A stretch of 64,000 bases of DNA from Circinella umbellata (lineage: Eukaryota; Mucoromycota; Mucoromycetes; Mucorales; Lichtheimiaceae), in NCBI GenBank assembly GCA_025093555.1, contig JAIWNF010000044.1, positions 410,501-474,500 of the forward strand, in the 5' to 3' direction. Made by a program: the position numbers and the translations under genes. Positions 12,836 to 24,870 of this stretch are shown here, piece by piece. Position 1 is the first letter of the stretch, and each line of letters begins with the position of its first letter. The notes below the pieces were generated by a model. The model saw nothing but the letters and a program-made list of their open reading frames with translations, had not been told where the DNA came from and made no database searches.

Positions 12836-14296
12836 ACTAGATGTATCTATTTAAAGTTTTTGATTCATTTTTTCAGCCAAGGATTTCTGTTTACGTATTT
12901 TTCAATGGCCTATAAATACACACGACTGAAATTAACTTACAAAAATGAAAGATATAACTATGGAGAACAATAGTTCACAGAAAAGGGGGGGATTGTTTTT
13001 TGGTGAGGCTTAAAGTTGGTGAGTAGTTTTGAACTTTGGAGCAAAGTTGAAACACTCACAAATCTAATCCATATATGTATATGTGTGTATTGCCATTTCA
13101 TTGGTACTTTGTATATACAGTATTCTACATGTTTGTCATAAAATGGGAAGAGTAAATAAAAAAAATGTGCAGCCACAAAGCATTAAAGAAAAAAAGATCT
13201 GTTAAGCAAGTTTGTTTTTAAAAAAATTTAAAATATTAAAAAAAAGGAAGCCTAACAACTAAAAAGATGATTATTCGTTCAAGCTCTTTACAAGAAAACA
13301 TGGATGGGTTTTTGGATGGCTGCTACTACTAGTGATAAAGATACATTATTAGTTAATATTGTTAAGTTAACAGAGAGTGAACGCGATGGATGTTTGATAT
13401 GAATCACAAATGAAGAATGTGGTCGTCAATACTACTGCTACCCTTTTACATGATAGTCTTCATTTTGACAATAGTAACGTCAGAAAGAATCAAAATACCA
13501 TGGTCACTTGACCTTTATTTTCAGTTATTAAAACAAAATAATAATTTATTCACTTTCTTAATGATACACACAAAGTACTGTCTTATTTTGTTTGACCAGC
13601 CAATCCTTTTTGTTGATCTTGTGGGTGGTAAAAGAATGTCGTGTAATATACGAGACTTCTTGTTTTAGCAAGATTGGTGTTCCTTATAAATGTTGAAGAT
13701 TATCGTTGCTTCCACAGAAATATGACTGCTGTAGCCAGAGACTTGACAATGTGTGACAATCTTGTTTCATAATCAATTTGATGGGCGCAGCATCTAAATA
13801 TGCAAAACCGTATCTCTTATTAAACGGCTATCATAAATAAGTTGTCGTTATCTTTTCTTTCATCTTTTTGACTCGCTTGTTAAATACTCACGTCCTTGTG
13901 TATATGAAAATCAAGAATCCATGATTTTATCCTCTCTGCTATATAATAATTCAAGCATCATAATACAGCATTATTATAAATATGACCGCTTTGAGATTTT
14001 ACAGCGTTCACAAAGGATGTTTAACGTAACATAAATGATTATAACTATAACACTATAAATCAAAAGGTAAAGACAAGCTGGTAAAGGTGGCAACTTTTTG
14101 ATTTTTATGTGTGGATACATACTTTTTATACTATAAGCTGCCAAAGCATCATTACTTGATTTTTTCTAAACAGTTCTATACAATTAAAGCTGCGGCGAAA
14201 GATCTTAACGCGTACTTTTTCTTCTCTTTATTTTTTCACTTCACTTTTACATTCTCAACTTCTAAATTCTATTACACTATCTGTTCAACATAAACA
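12836..14296. other. AT-rich intergenic region, nothing recognised
   Basis: Only short AT-driven frames such as 13417-13668 on the plus strand, rich in Phe, Leu and Ile and without motifs. No repeat or RNA gene was seen. Confidence 0.4.
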
Positions 14297-17200
14297 ATGC
14301 CTAAAAGAGGGGCCAAAACAGAACAAAAACAACAAGCTAAACGAATCTGTTCAGAACCAAAAAAACCGGCTTTATGTGGATTGAAAGGGTCATTCGTCCT
14401 AAGTACTTATTTGAGATGAAGCTGGTCAATACCCATCGGTATATTGCCTAATGCCACCAAAAATTGGGCAAACATGAATATTGTATTGGATGATTATTTT
14501 AAAGAAGTGGCTACACCATTGTCACCTGATGATTTCTATAATCAACTTGAGGAAGCCTTCAATACAATTATTGCAAACTCAAAAAATGTTAGCTTAAAGA
14601 CGTATGTTCAACGATTACAAGCATTTTACGCGAAACAATCCATTAGGCAAGAAATGAAAGGCCGCTACTCTATTAAAAAAGAAGAAGCCGCGATAGTTCG
14701 TGCTAAACGAGCTGCTATTAATGCTGGAGAATTAACCGGAGCAATACTATCTCAAAAAGGAGCAGAGAATTTAAGAGAAGAGGTAATGACAAGTAATGTG
14801 GATTGGGAACTCACGAGCATATTAATAGTAATAATAAACTTATATATATATATATATATATTGCGCGGTCTCTATCTATAGGTAGGCGAACTTAATGAAA
14901 CCAGAAACCAAGCCATTGTAGGACAAAGTCACGAAGAAGAGGAAGATGATGCAGCGGAAATAGATAATGAACACACAGAAGGAGAGAATGAAGCAACGGA
15001 GATAGATAATGAACACACGGATGGAGAGAATGAAACAGCAGACATCGAAAAGGAACAAGAAGAGGAAGAGGTAAGTTTTTTTTGTGAGTTGTGTATTGTC
15101 GATAATAATAAGTTCTAAAAATCTTTTGATGTGACCACAGAGAGGTGATAGTAGCTTCCAGACAGTTTTGAACGAAGTGACTTCTAATGATAATAACAAT
15201 AATAACAACAACGTAAGTATATAGTTTTCTCGTTTTCTTTCTGTAACGTGTTGATTCTTTTGTTTTTTGTGTTGCTTATGTGATAATAAACTGTATGTAT
15301 ATAGTGTTTGCTAGTTCCGTTGATCCCCCCCGTCCTAGCAAGCACTAAAGGCATAGACATTGGTGGCTATCCCTCAACCTCGTCAAACCTTGCTCAAAAA
15401 TTCCATCAATTTAAATTAGCTGTACTTAACGGAGATGATAACGGTGACTTACTTAGTTACGAAAGTAACTTACATGAAATACTGTAATTGTCATTTTGAT
15501 TTTCACTTATACGTACGTTGTGTGATATAAAATTCATTTAATCTAATATCATCTCTTCGTTGTCATTTCCTTTTTTCTCTTCCCAGGTCTTTAACACATA
15601 TTCTTTTATTGAAGCAGAACCATATTAATTTACAAAAACAGATTATGGGTGATGATTTAATGAACAAAACTTATAATGATTTTGTTGAAAAATATGCTAA
15701 TATTGACTATGAAGATGAAAATAGTCAATTTATGAAAAATGTCAAGAAACTCATAAAAGTAAGTATTTTTTCTGAAACTTCTGTCGTAATGAGTTTTTCC
15801 AGAATATTGATGTCCCCCTTCGTTTAATTTGTTGATTTAGCCGTTAAAATTTGCTGGATTCAATCGAAATACTGTCGTGAAGGAGATTATCATGGAAATG
15901 TTGAAGTATTCACTTGGTTCATTTGAGTATTCAATTCTTCGTGCATTACAAAACATGTAAGAAGCCCTTTTTTTTATTGATATACTTCAGCTGGGGAACG
16001 AAAAAACAAGAATATGGATAACCATAATTTATGTATTGATAACAACTACTATTTATTTATTTTTTAGTGTTGAAGAATTTCCACATGAACCACTAAATGA
16101 TATAAAGGAGCATGATATTATTCATGGGATTGTTGACCCTATTATTCGTTCAGTATTATCTTCATGCCAGTACCGTCTTCGTTGGTAAGTAATAACCACT
16201 CTCGTATCCAATTATTAGCAGTTAAATATTTCGTTCCTATTTGTTTATTTGTTAATTTTTCATTGGTGATAGGCCAGAGATAAGTGCTGATGCGCGTCTC
16301 TGTCGCACAACCAGGTCTCAAAGACCAGATGCGATGTTATCAGAAGTAGATGGTTTGACCTATTCTATTTGTTATGGATATGGCAAGGTGAAAGCTAAGA
16401 ATACTGATAAATATGGAAAACAAGTTGATTTGGCAAGACTTGCAATAGTTGGGAAAGATACCATCGATATGCACAAACACAATCATGTTCTTTTATTTCA
16501 AGTTGTTGGTAACACAATCACGTTTTAATTGGAATATTTGGCTGCAGAGGCTACATACGTTTAGGGTTCTTAGTAGACCGATCCGGATCAGATCGGCACC
16601 ATTTCGAATCCGATCCGTTTTGAAACGGATCGGATTTTCGGAAATCCGGATTGTCCATGGATTAGAAAATTGCAATCCGAATCCGTTTCGTAAAAATCCG
16701 GATTGAATCCGTAATCCGTAATGCAAAAGGATCAATTAGATGAAAATTTAGGCTATATAGTAGATGTCACAGTATTTTTTCATGAGAAAAGGTATTTTAC
16801 AAGATGGTGTATGGTAGCCGTTTGAGATCGTTTAAGAACACTAAAACATTGGTAACAGAGGTGCATTATTTTTAGATGATTTTATTATTTTGGTTTGAAA
16901 AACATAATAGGAAATAAATAAGTTATAATAAAAAAAGAATTGTAGTAATAAAAAGTTATAGTGGGAAAATGAGTTCTAGTAGAAAAAAAGTTATAATGGG
17001 AAAAAAGAAGTTACAATGGGAAAAGAAAGTTATAGTTGGAAAAAAATTATAGTGGGAAAGTTATAGTAGAAAAAAAAAGTTATGCTGGTGCAGTACAAAT
17101 AAGTTTTTGTGGTAGAAATATAACATGACGTGGACTTTTTTTTTGTGGGGGCAAGTAGTAAATTTCCGGTGTGCTGAAAAAAAAGAGTATAAGTTTACCT

Positions 17201-17896
17201 TTTCTGTTTACAACCAAATAAAAGTTCATAATTCTCTTTATCATTACTAGATTAATAAAAATAGTAATTAAGTTCATTAATCTCTCTTTTTAATCTTCAA
17301 TTTTTGTTTCTTTCTTTTCAGATTTTTTTTTTCTATATTAAAGCCATTACTACTTTTCTTTTCAACTGCTCTATTCAAGTATACAATAATATACAAAAAC
17401 TTACTCTCTTCTTTATTTGAATATATATATATACCTTACCACAGCATTGTTAAAACTTTGATCCATTACTCTATAATTATAATGACGGATCAGAAAAATC
17501 CGACGGATCCATAGATCTCAATCCGTTTACAATCCGGATTGTAGAATTACGATCCGAATCCGATCCGAATCCGTTGAGACACAATCCAAATCCGATCCAA
17601 TCCGTATGAAAAACGGATCGGTTTATAAATCCGGATTGTACTAAGATCCCTACATACGTTGTCGCAAGATTGAATAGGATTAACTTACCAAGAAGTATTT
17701 CGGAAATTGAGGCGTTTACATTAGCAATCCCGTCGTTGTATCACGTATATACTGCATTTAAAACTAGTAAGACCACAATGACACATGAATACTGGATCGA
17801 AAACTACAAAGAAACACTTGACACACCCTCGTTTAAAACAATTATTGATAAGAGTAGGTTGAACTCACGTCCTTGTTTCATTCATCATGACAATTA
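14297..17896 (+). pseudogene. Lineage-specific multi-exon gene, broken by stops and a hAT insertion
   Basis: A plus-strand gene begins MPKRGAKTEQKQQAKR at 14297 and continues through several exon-like blocks: 14444-14810 (VLDDYFKEVATPLSPDDF), acidic repeats around 14880-15070 (EIDNEHTEGENEATE), 15609-15760, 15840-15957, 16070-16185 and 16274-16561. After the transposon it resumes at 17661 with the frame kept (EATY joined to VVARLNRINLP). Lesions seen: an early frame break near 14395, an in-frame TAA at 16526-16528 after GNTITF, and the insertion. The segment PDAMLSE followed by YGYGKVKAK has the spacing of a PD-(D/E)xK nuclease core but with V in place of E; this is only a suggestion. Function not known. 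Confidence 0.55.
16562..17652. mobile_element. Non-autonomous hAT-type element, copy 1 (1091 bp)
   Basis: Bounded by TAGGGTTCTTAGTA at the left and, in reverse complement, TAGGGATCTTAGTA at the right. It is flanked by a perfect 8-bp duplication CATACGTT (16554-16561 and 17653-17660). YARNG-type ends and 8-bp duplications are the hAT signature. The outer ~100-180 bp on both sides are packed with direct and inverted copies of ATCCG/CGGAT words, likely transposase-binding subterminal repeats; the core is AT-rich with GTTATARTGGGAAA-type short repeats. No transposase ORF is present. Orientation is reversed relative to copies 2-4. It disrupts an exon of the surrounding pseudogene. Confidence 0.9.
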
Positions 17897-18126
17897 ATAC
17901 CACCAACCTCTTTTTTTCATCAACCCCAGTATACTTTTTTACCCATATTTTTTTTTCGTATATACCTTCCATTATTATAATTTTAATATTATTACTGTAA
18001 ATATTCCCATTTATAATTTTCATTTTTCTTTCTATCACCTACATCTACAAAAAAAGTAAAATAAACTGCTTTATATGTCAAGGAATCATTGAATTATTGC
18101 ATTTCATCTTTTATTTCTAGAAGGTT

Positions 18127-20061
18127 CACGGTAAAAAATTTCAGTGGTAAAAATCGAGTAATTTCTTGTATATCTTGGTTTGGTAAAAAGTGAGTAGAAA
18201 TTGCAAATTCACAAAGAAAAACCAAACTAGGAATTATATGAAAAAATTTAAGAATTACCAAGCCCAAAATAATTAGGATATACCAGTACCAAACAAAACT
18301 AAGATATACCAGAACCAAACAAAACTAGAGATAACTCAATATAGCCCATCATTCCATAATTACAATTATCCTATCACGGCGCAATATATTCATACTTTTT
18401 ATTGTACAATAAACAAATACTATAATATAACGTGCTAAAGATTAGACTTGATCCAAATCTGCACGTGGTCGACGTTCATAAGGTGCTAGGTGACACTCCA
18501 TACTAAAAAACATCGAATATCAAAATTTATTATTAAATTACCCATATATTTATCATCAATAAGAAATGTAGATTTTGAAATAAAAAAAAGATACTTACAT
18601 CATACTCAATTGTTCCATTTCATACGGCGTAATGCTAAAAAATAATAGTGATTAGTTTTAATTGAAGAAAACCAGAATGAAATGCGTCTAAAAAAGTATG
18701 TACTTAATCTAAATATTGATCATACTGTAGGTTTCTATTTGTGTGGAACCGTAATAATGTATTATTTCCAAGTTTATACTATTCATATTTATTCTCTTAC
18801 CTGTTTCAATAATGTCTTGATCTTCCCGTTCCTCAACATGAGTTACTGCTACTGGTTGTTCTTTGTTCATTTGTTATTTTCAATATTTTAAGATCAATAC
18901 CTTCCTGCTTACCTGTTTCTAATGGTTCTTGTAAACTAGATCCATCTAATCCTCCATCGATTTCTGCACCTAATTTTTCTTGATAATCAGCATATACTTT
19001 TCGCGCACCATTCATTAAATTGTTCCATGCCTCACATAATAAGTGATTAGCTGCCCAACTGTTTTCGCATAAACCAAAGTTAATTCCAGTTTCATCTAAT
19101 ACGGCTGCTTCAAGTGCAGCAATGGCTGTTTCACGATCCTTGTCGCTTAAGGATGCCCAAGACACTGGAGCTGTCGGTCGACCAATAAAATGAGATTGTT
19201 CACTAATGGAATCCATTTGGGTAACGTCAGTGTCATTTCGTGTTGATTTTCCTTTTTTATTTTTGCTGTTGAGTAAAATTCGACGTTTTTCAGCAACTGT
19301 TTCCAATACAGGACTTCTCTCTTTTAATACTGTGTTATAATAAGCTTCAGCTGTTGTGTTTTCCATGTTTTCATCGCTACTTTGGATAACTAAAGAAACA
19401 ATACGTTCTTTCTTAATAGTCATTTTGTTAAAAACTCTTTTTCCTTCTATTACTTGAACAATGCGTGGGGCTGGAATGATGCCTAGACGTTGTTGATTAT
19501 TTGAATCTATTACTAGTGATTGATCACTTGAAAGAACGTCGTTTCGTGCGTTTGATTGTGAATCCTCTACGGCTTCTCTAATAGTATTGAGCATACGTAC
19601 AATTTCTTGGTTGTGAACATCATAATAATCTTTAAATTGATCAAATCTCTCCTGATGTTTATTGAGTGAATCGTATACAGTTTTTACATCTTTGGTAAGA
19701 TTTGTTATTTGACGGCGTACTTCGACAATCTCTTGTAGTGTATTTGATTTAGGAGGCATTGTTCAAGAGGAAAAAAAAGGTTAACTTTATTCATCTAAAA
19801 TATACAATCGTATGAAACAAGAAATAACTAGAAAGTACCATGAATCTGGTATATAGTGGGTATATTCCTGGTAAAACTTAGTTTAAGCTGAAATTTACTA
19901 AATTTTACAGACAGATTCTTGTAAATAATGGTGCTTTTAAGGTAAAGCTTGGTATATATTAAGTAGAACCATCATTTACCTATTATAAACTAAGCATAAC
20001 CAAGCTTTACTGGAAAATACCATAAAAACCCCCAGTTTAACCCATCAATTTTTTTACCGTG
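18127..20061. mobile_element. Candidate TIR element carrying the coiled-coil gene
   Basis: The left end CACGGTAAAAAATTTCAGTG and the reverse complement of the right end, CACGGTAAAAAAATTGATGG, share about 15 bp. They bracket one minus-strand gene and repeated GGTAAA/TACCA words close to both ends. No clear target duplication was found: left flank AAGGTT, right flank CGTTGC. CAC...GTG ends recall CACTA-type elements, but no transposase was recognised. The encoded protein may be a cargo or an unknown mobility protein, or the TIR may belong to a MITE pair. Type unresolved. Confidence 0.5.
18442..19759 (-). CDS. Coiled-coil protein of unknown function, lineage-specific family
   Basis: Main exon 19759 to about 18919, starting MPPKSNTLQEIVEVRRQI. 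Residues ~8-65 are heptad-like with many charged residues (VRRQITNLTKDVKTVYDSL), so probably a coiled coil. A Lys/Arg-rich linker at ~160-180 is followed by a conserved-looking domain with FGLCENSWAANHLLCEAWNN (~240-260). A donor GTAAGC follows LQEPLETG. Small downstream exons are likely near 18843-18800 and 18625-18585; the last is 18488-18442 and encodes MECHLAPYERRPRADLDQV with stop. The join between the second and third exons is one base out of phase in my reading, so that junction is uncertain or broken. The gene lies wholly inside the CACGG-ended element. Not recognised; the layout suggests a DNA-binding or multimerising protein. Confidence 0.55.
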
Positions 20062-20862
20062 CGTTGCCACGGAATACTGATACATAGTTTGAAATTCCAT
20101 CAGCTAGAGTAAAAGAAACGTAAGGCAAAAATAAAAGGTATTGTAAAAGGTATACAATACACTCCTAGAATCGAATTTATTAGAGGTAAGAAGACCAATG
20201 AATTTCTATGCTCGCTCTTTGTTATTCATAGTCGATATTTCACCAGACAGCGTTCAAATAAACCCTTTGTAGGTATGGTTTAGTATATTATAATACGGTG
20301 ACCTATATCTTCTCACTGCATATTAATGGTACAGTAAATTTAATAAAGAGAATTAACAGAAAAAGAACTTAAGGTAAAAGAGAACTGAAGAAAAGAATTT
20401 GAAAGTAGCAATTGCAAAAAGACTCAAAAGTGGGATCCAATTAAATGGCACACTGAATATTTAAACTAGAACAGGATTTATGATGGAAGCATGTGACTAT
20501 AGTCGATAACGATGATGATACGTACGTAATGGAAAAGATAAAGATAATAAATGTTGTTTATAATGGGGATAATGCTAATACTATTAATAATATATATGGG
20601 GAAAAAATTGGGTATGTAACGGAACGAACGTGACAATAGTCGACATTTTTTTTCTTTGTTCTCATCACTCTCTTATTCCTCACCCCCCATTTTTTCGATA
20701 TCATTATCATAAACAAAAGATGCCATATGTAAAATATCCTATATATAGATTTATATAAATTTACAAATTTACATTTAAAACTTGATACTAAAGTGGTGTA
20801 AGAATGGGATTAGAAAAAAAAGGAAGAAGGGTAAACAGCGATATTTAAATGATTGACAATCA
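20062..20862. other. AT-rich spacer, nothing recognised
   Basis: No protein-like frame, no repeat with clear ends and no RNA gene were seen between the TIR element and the end of the next gene. Confidence 0.4.
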
Positions 20863-22175
20863 TTATAACGATCGCTGGGGAAAATTGGTTCGGCAATCAA
20901 ACAAGTTGATTTTTTTATTGTGTAGTAGTTCTTCCCTACTGAATATCTCTATCAAGTGCTATTGTGGCAAGTGATCGATTATAATATTTTTGATGTTTGG
21001 GAGAGTCCTAATACACAAAAAGCATTGGATTAGTTCTTTCGATTTTCTTCATTGTTTTCCAGAATTACAGATTAATTAACTTACGAAAGGAACTCCTTCA
21101 AATCCTCAACATTGGTAGTTAGACCGGCAAAGTCCAAGGCCACAAGGGAAACATCATTGCCCCCTTGGGCGATAAATGTCAGCATTTCTATAAAAATAAA
21201 TTGTCAGTGTGATCCAAAACAAACCACTACAACCAGGGGGGGTTTGCCTTGGGTTGTGCCATGAACCCCTTCAAATTCTGATATATCAAAGTTTATTTGC
21301 AAATCTCTTTCACGAATTGGTTTATCCGCTGGAGATGATGGAGACATATATATCTTGTCTACCATAGATGTTGTTTGAAGTTTTGTCACCATTCTTTACA
21401 GAAGGCGGACACGTGTCTTTCTACTACAATTGACTGTAGACTTACGGCAGTAGCCGATTATTACATGATTTTCTTTTTTCAGTTGTTGAATTTGTTCCTG
21501 AAAGGTAGGAATATGCATTTGAATTCCTTTCGCTACGACGGCTATAAAATATATACTTATAAATATTATTTCTTCAATAAGCAATCAGATGCACGACTTA
21601 CCATGATTAGGGATCTTAGTACAATCCGGATTTATAAACCGATCCGTTTTTCATACGGATTGGATCGGATTTGGATTGTGTCTCAACGAATTCGGATCGG
21701 ATTCGGATCGTAATTCTACAATCCGGATTGTAAACGGATTGAGATCTATGGATCCGTCGGATTTTTCTGATCCGTCATTATAATTATAGAGTAATGGATC
21801 AAAGTTTTAACAATGCTGTGGTAAGGTATATATATATATATTCAAATAAAGAAGAGAGTAAGTTTTTGTATATTATTATATACTTAAATAGAGCAGTTGA
21901 ACAGAAAAGTAGTAATGGTTTTAATATAGAAAAAAAAATATCTGAAAAGAAAGAAACAAAAATTGAAGATTAAAAAGAGAGATTAATGAACTTAATTACT
22001 ATTTTTATTAATCTAGTAATGATAAAGAGAATTATGAACTTTTATTTGGTTGTAAACAGAAAAGGTAAACTTATACATTTTTTTTTTTCAGCACACAGGA
22101 AATTTACTACTTGCCCCCACAAAAAAAAAGTCCACGTCATGTTCAAAATGTTGGTGAAATGAAGACGAAAAATGT

Positions 22176-22251
22176 GATAGATGCTCTCTGAGCCACGCTT
22201 TATTTTCCTTTTCTGTAATAAAATAATAATTTTCCCTTTCTTCCCCATATC
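22176..22251 (+). repeat. DIRS inverted terminal repeat, left copy
   Basis: GATAGATGCTCTCTGAGCCA and the following ~55 bases match the reverse complement of 27516-27585 with few changes. The two copies lie just inside the outermost bases of the DIRS element. Confidence 0.85.
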
Positions 22252-22393
22252 TTTCTGCTAAGCATAGTTTCAATTTTTTTTTTTTTTTTTTTTAGGGATG
22301 GGAATATTGAATGATGATAAATATATAAAAGTAATGATAAAATAATAAACTACTATCCGAAAAAACGATGGTACCAAGAAGGGTGGGCATCTA

Positions 22394-23724
22394 TCACATT
22401 TTTTGTCTTATTTCACCAACATTTTGATTGTTTGTCATTTCTAAAGCAATCTCAGTTGGTTCCATTCCGACTCCAAATGTGATAGGCTTCTCTGATAAAG
22501 AAAAAATTGAATTTGTAATGGCTGAACTTGAGGATGCCTGTGCTGTTGGTTTATAATAAAGTTTTTCAAAGGTATTGCTGTAGAGACTCCAATTTGCATG
22601 TTCCTTTACTGATTGTATAGAATGACCTTTTTGAACAGCTTTAGTGCTTGAGGTTGAACGGATAGAGTGAGCTTTGTATATTGTTGTACCGATGCCAGAT
22701 GAATTCATAATATTCTTTACCCATTGTGACATTGTGGATGGCCTGATTGATGAGACTTTTTCAGGTTGATTGATATAAGCTAAAAACAAGGTGTGATCTT
22801 CGTCAAGTTCCATTCTTAAGTCTTGTGTCTTGTTAATAAATTCATTTAATGTATGTACTGGGCAAATATTGTGATCGATAATAACACCCAGTCTAATGGT
22901 TTTTACTTGAGTTTCCTTTGGTTGTCTAAAATGGATAGTAACTGATTCAAGTTGCGGATCTTGAGGTGAGGTGGAATAATTGAATAAAACATCCCGGTAT
23001 TGTAAACGACCAATATCAGACCTAGGTCTCGCCATAGTAGCTAAGCATAATAAGGCTATCGTTTTGTTGCAAATTGTGTAGTGTTAGATTGGTAGTATTA
23101 TTCCAATTTTTTAATATATGTTGAATCATCTTGTCTGTATCCCATGTTTCTAGTTGACTTCGTTTTGGGATTGAATTGTCTGATCTTCTTTTTGAAGCAA
23201 AGAAGTCTTGAATAAGTTGTTGTTGTGCAATAGGTGGTTGCTCGGAGTGGATAACTTTGAAAACCGCAGCAATAGAGGATTGAAGGTTGTTTAGATGAGT
23301 CGCACTATATTGATTGTTTTCTACTAAAAAATGTAAGACATTTGGTATGTTATATTCTTCAGGATCTTATATTGGGTCTTGTTTTTTGCACCATTTTACC
23401 CAATGGTTCCAACTGTGATTGTAATTTCTTGCAGTAGATGACCTTGTAGACTTATTTATGAACTCAATACTGTCTTCATTGAGCTGACTAGACTCTCCCT
23501 TGAGTGGGGATAACAGCCAAGCGGCTAGGTAAAACCTTGTTGAGGTTTTCATGATGATTGGGTAATCTAGATGTTGCATCTTGAGTAACATAGGGAACCA
23601 AAACTGACTCGGCCAGAAAGGGGTCACTAGCAATGCTTGATGAATCTTTTGTTGTTTTATTTTTTAGATTACCCTCAGAATCAGCTTCCATGGCGGGTTT
23701 AAGTACATTCCTTTCTTGATCCAA
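22394..23724 (-). pseudogene. DIRS tyrosine recombinase ORF, degenerate
   Basis: The C-terminal part (23035-22394) holds ARPRSDIGRL, HSIRSTSSTK and NWSLYSNTFEKLYYKP: the Arg, the H-x-x-R pair and the Tyr of the tyrosine recombinase active site in correct order. The N-terminal SAM-like part lies in another frame upstream: TRSSTARNYNHSW near 23440 and IQDFFASKRRSDN near 23170. Lesions: an in-frame TAA after KKQDPI at about 23367 and a frameshift near 23045. The N-terminal LVTPFWPSQFWFP is the usual end of DIRS RNase H before the recombinase. The enzyme would integrate the circular cDNA. Confidence 0.85.
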
Positions 23725-23779
23725 GTTTGTGTCATTACATCTTGTGCCTCGGCTTGAGGGCCCGGGTGCAAGCTCCAGT

Positions 23780-24862
23780 TAGGGATCTTAGTACAATCCG
23801 GATTTATAAACCGATCCGTTTTTCATACGGATTGGATCGGATTCGGATTGTGTCTCAACGGATTCGGATCGGATTCGGATCGTAATTCTACAATCCGGAT
23901 TGTAAACGGATTGAGATCTATGGATCCGTCGGATTTTTCTGATCCGTCATTATAATTATAGAGTAATGGATCAAAGTTTTAACAATGCTGTGGTAAGGTA
24001 TATATATATATTCAAATAAAGAAGAGAGTAAGTTTTTGTATACTATTATATACTTGAATAGAGCAGTTGAAAAGAAAAGTAGTAATGGCTTTAATATAGA
24101 AAAGAAATATCTGAAAAGAAAAAAACAAAAATTGAAGATTAAAAAAGAGAGATTAATGAACTTAATTATTATTTTTATTAATCTAGTAATGATAAAGAGA
24201 ATTATGAACTTTTATTTGGTTGTAAAACAGAAAAGGTAATTTATACCTCTTTTTTTTTTCAGCACACTACTCGCCCCCACAAAAAAAAAATCCACGTCAT
24301 GTTATATTTCTACCACCACCATAACTTTTTTTTTCACTATAAACTTTTTTATCACTATAACTTTTTTTTTACTACTATAACTTTCCCACTATAATTTTTT
24401 TTCAACTATAACTTTCTTTTCCATTGTAACTTCTTTTTTCCCATATTATAACTTTTTATTACTACAATTTTTTTTTTACTACAATTCTTTTTTTATTATA
24501 ACTTATTTATTTCCTATTATGTTTTTCAAACCAAAATAATAAAATCATCTAAAAACAATGCACCTCTGTTACCAATGTTTTACTTTTCTTAAACGATCTC
24601 AAACGACTACTATACACAATCTTGTAAAATACCTTCTCTCATGAAAAAATACTGTGACATCTACTATATAGTCTAAATTTTCATCTAATTGATTCTTTTG
24701 CATTACGGATTACGGATTCAATCCGGATTTTCACGAAACGGATTCGGATTGCAATTCTCTAATCCGTGGACAATCCGGATTTCTGAAAATCCGATCCGTT
24801 TCAAAACGGATCGGATTCGAAATGGTGCCAATCCGATCCGGATCGGTCTACTAAGAACCCTA
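23780..24862. mobile_element. Non-autonomous hAT-type element, copy 3 (1083 bp)
   Basis: Same family as copy 1 in opposite orientation, TAGGG...CCCTA ends, with a perfect 8-bp duplication GCTCCAGT (23772-23779 and 24863-24870). It is complete and has no coding capacity. It is inserted in the DIRS element between RNase H and the recombinase and is therefore the youngest layer of the nest. Confidence 0.93.
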
Positions 24863-24870
24863 GCTCCAGT

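Noticed and set aside
18127..20061. Reading the CACGG-ended element as a Helitron or CACTA transposon
   Set aside because: No TC...CTRR ends or hairpin for a Helitron, no CACTA ends, no 3-bp duplication and no known transposase.
21608..22143. Treating the left half of hAT copy 2 as a truncated solo fragment
   Set aside because: The matching right half at 27640-28159 and the identical 8-bp flanks show a complete element split by the DIRS insertion.
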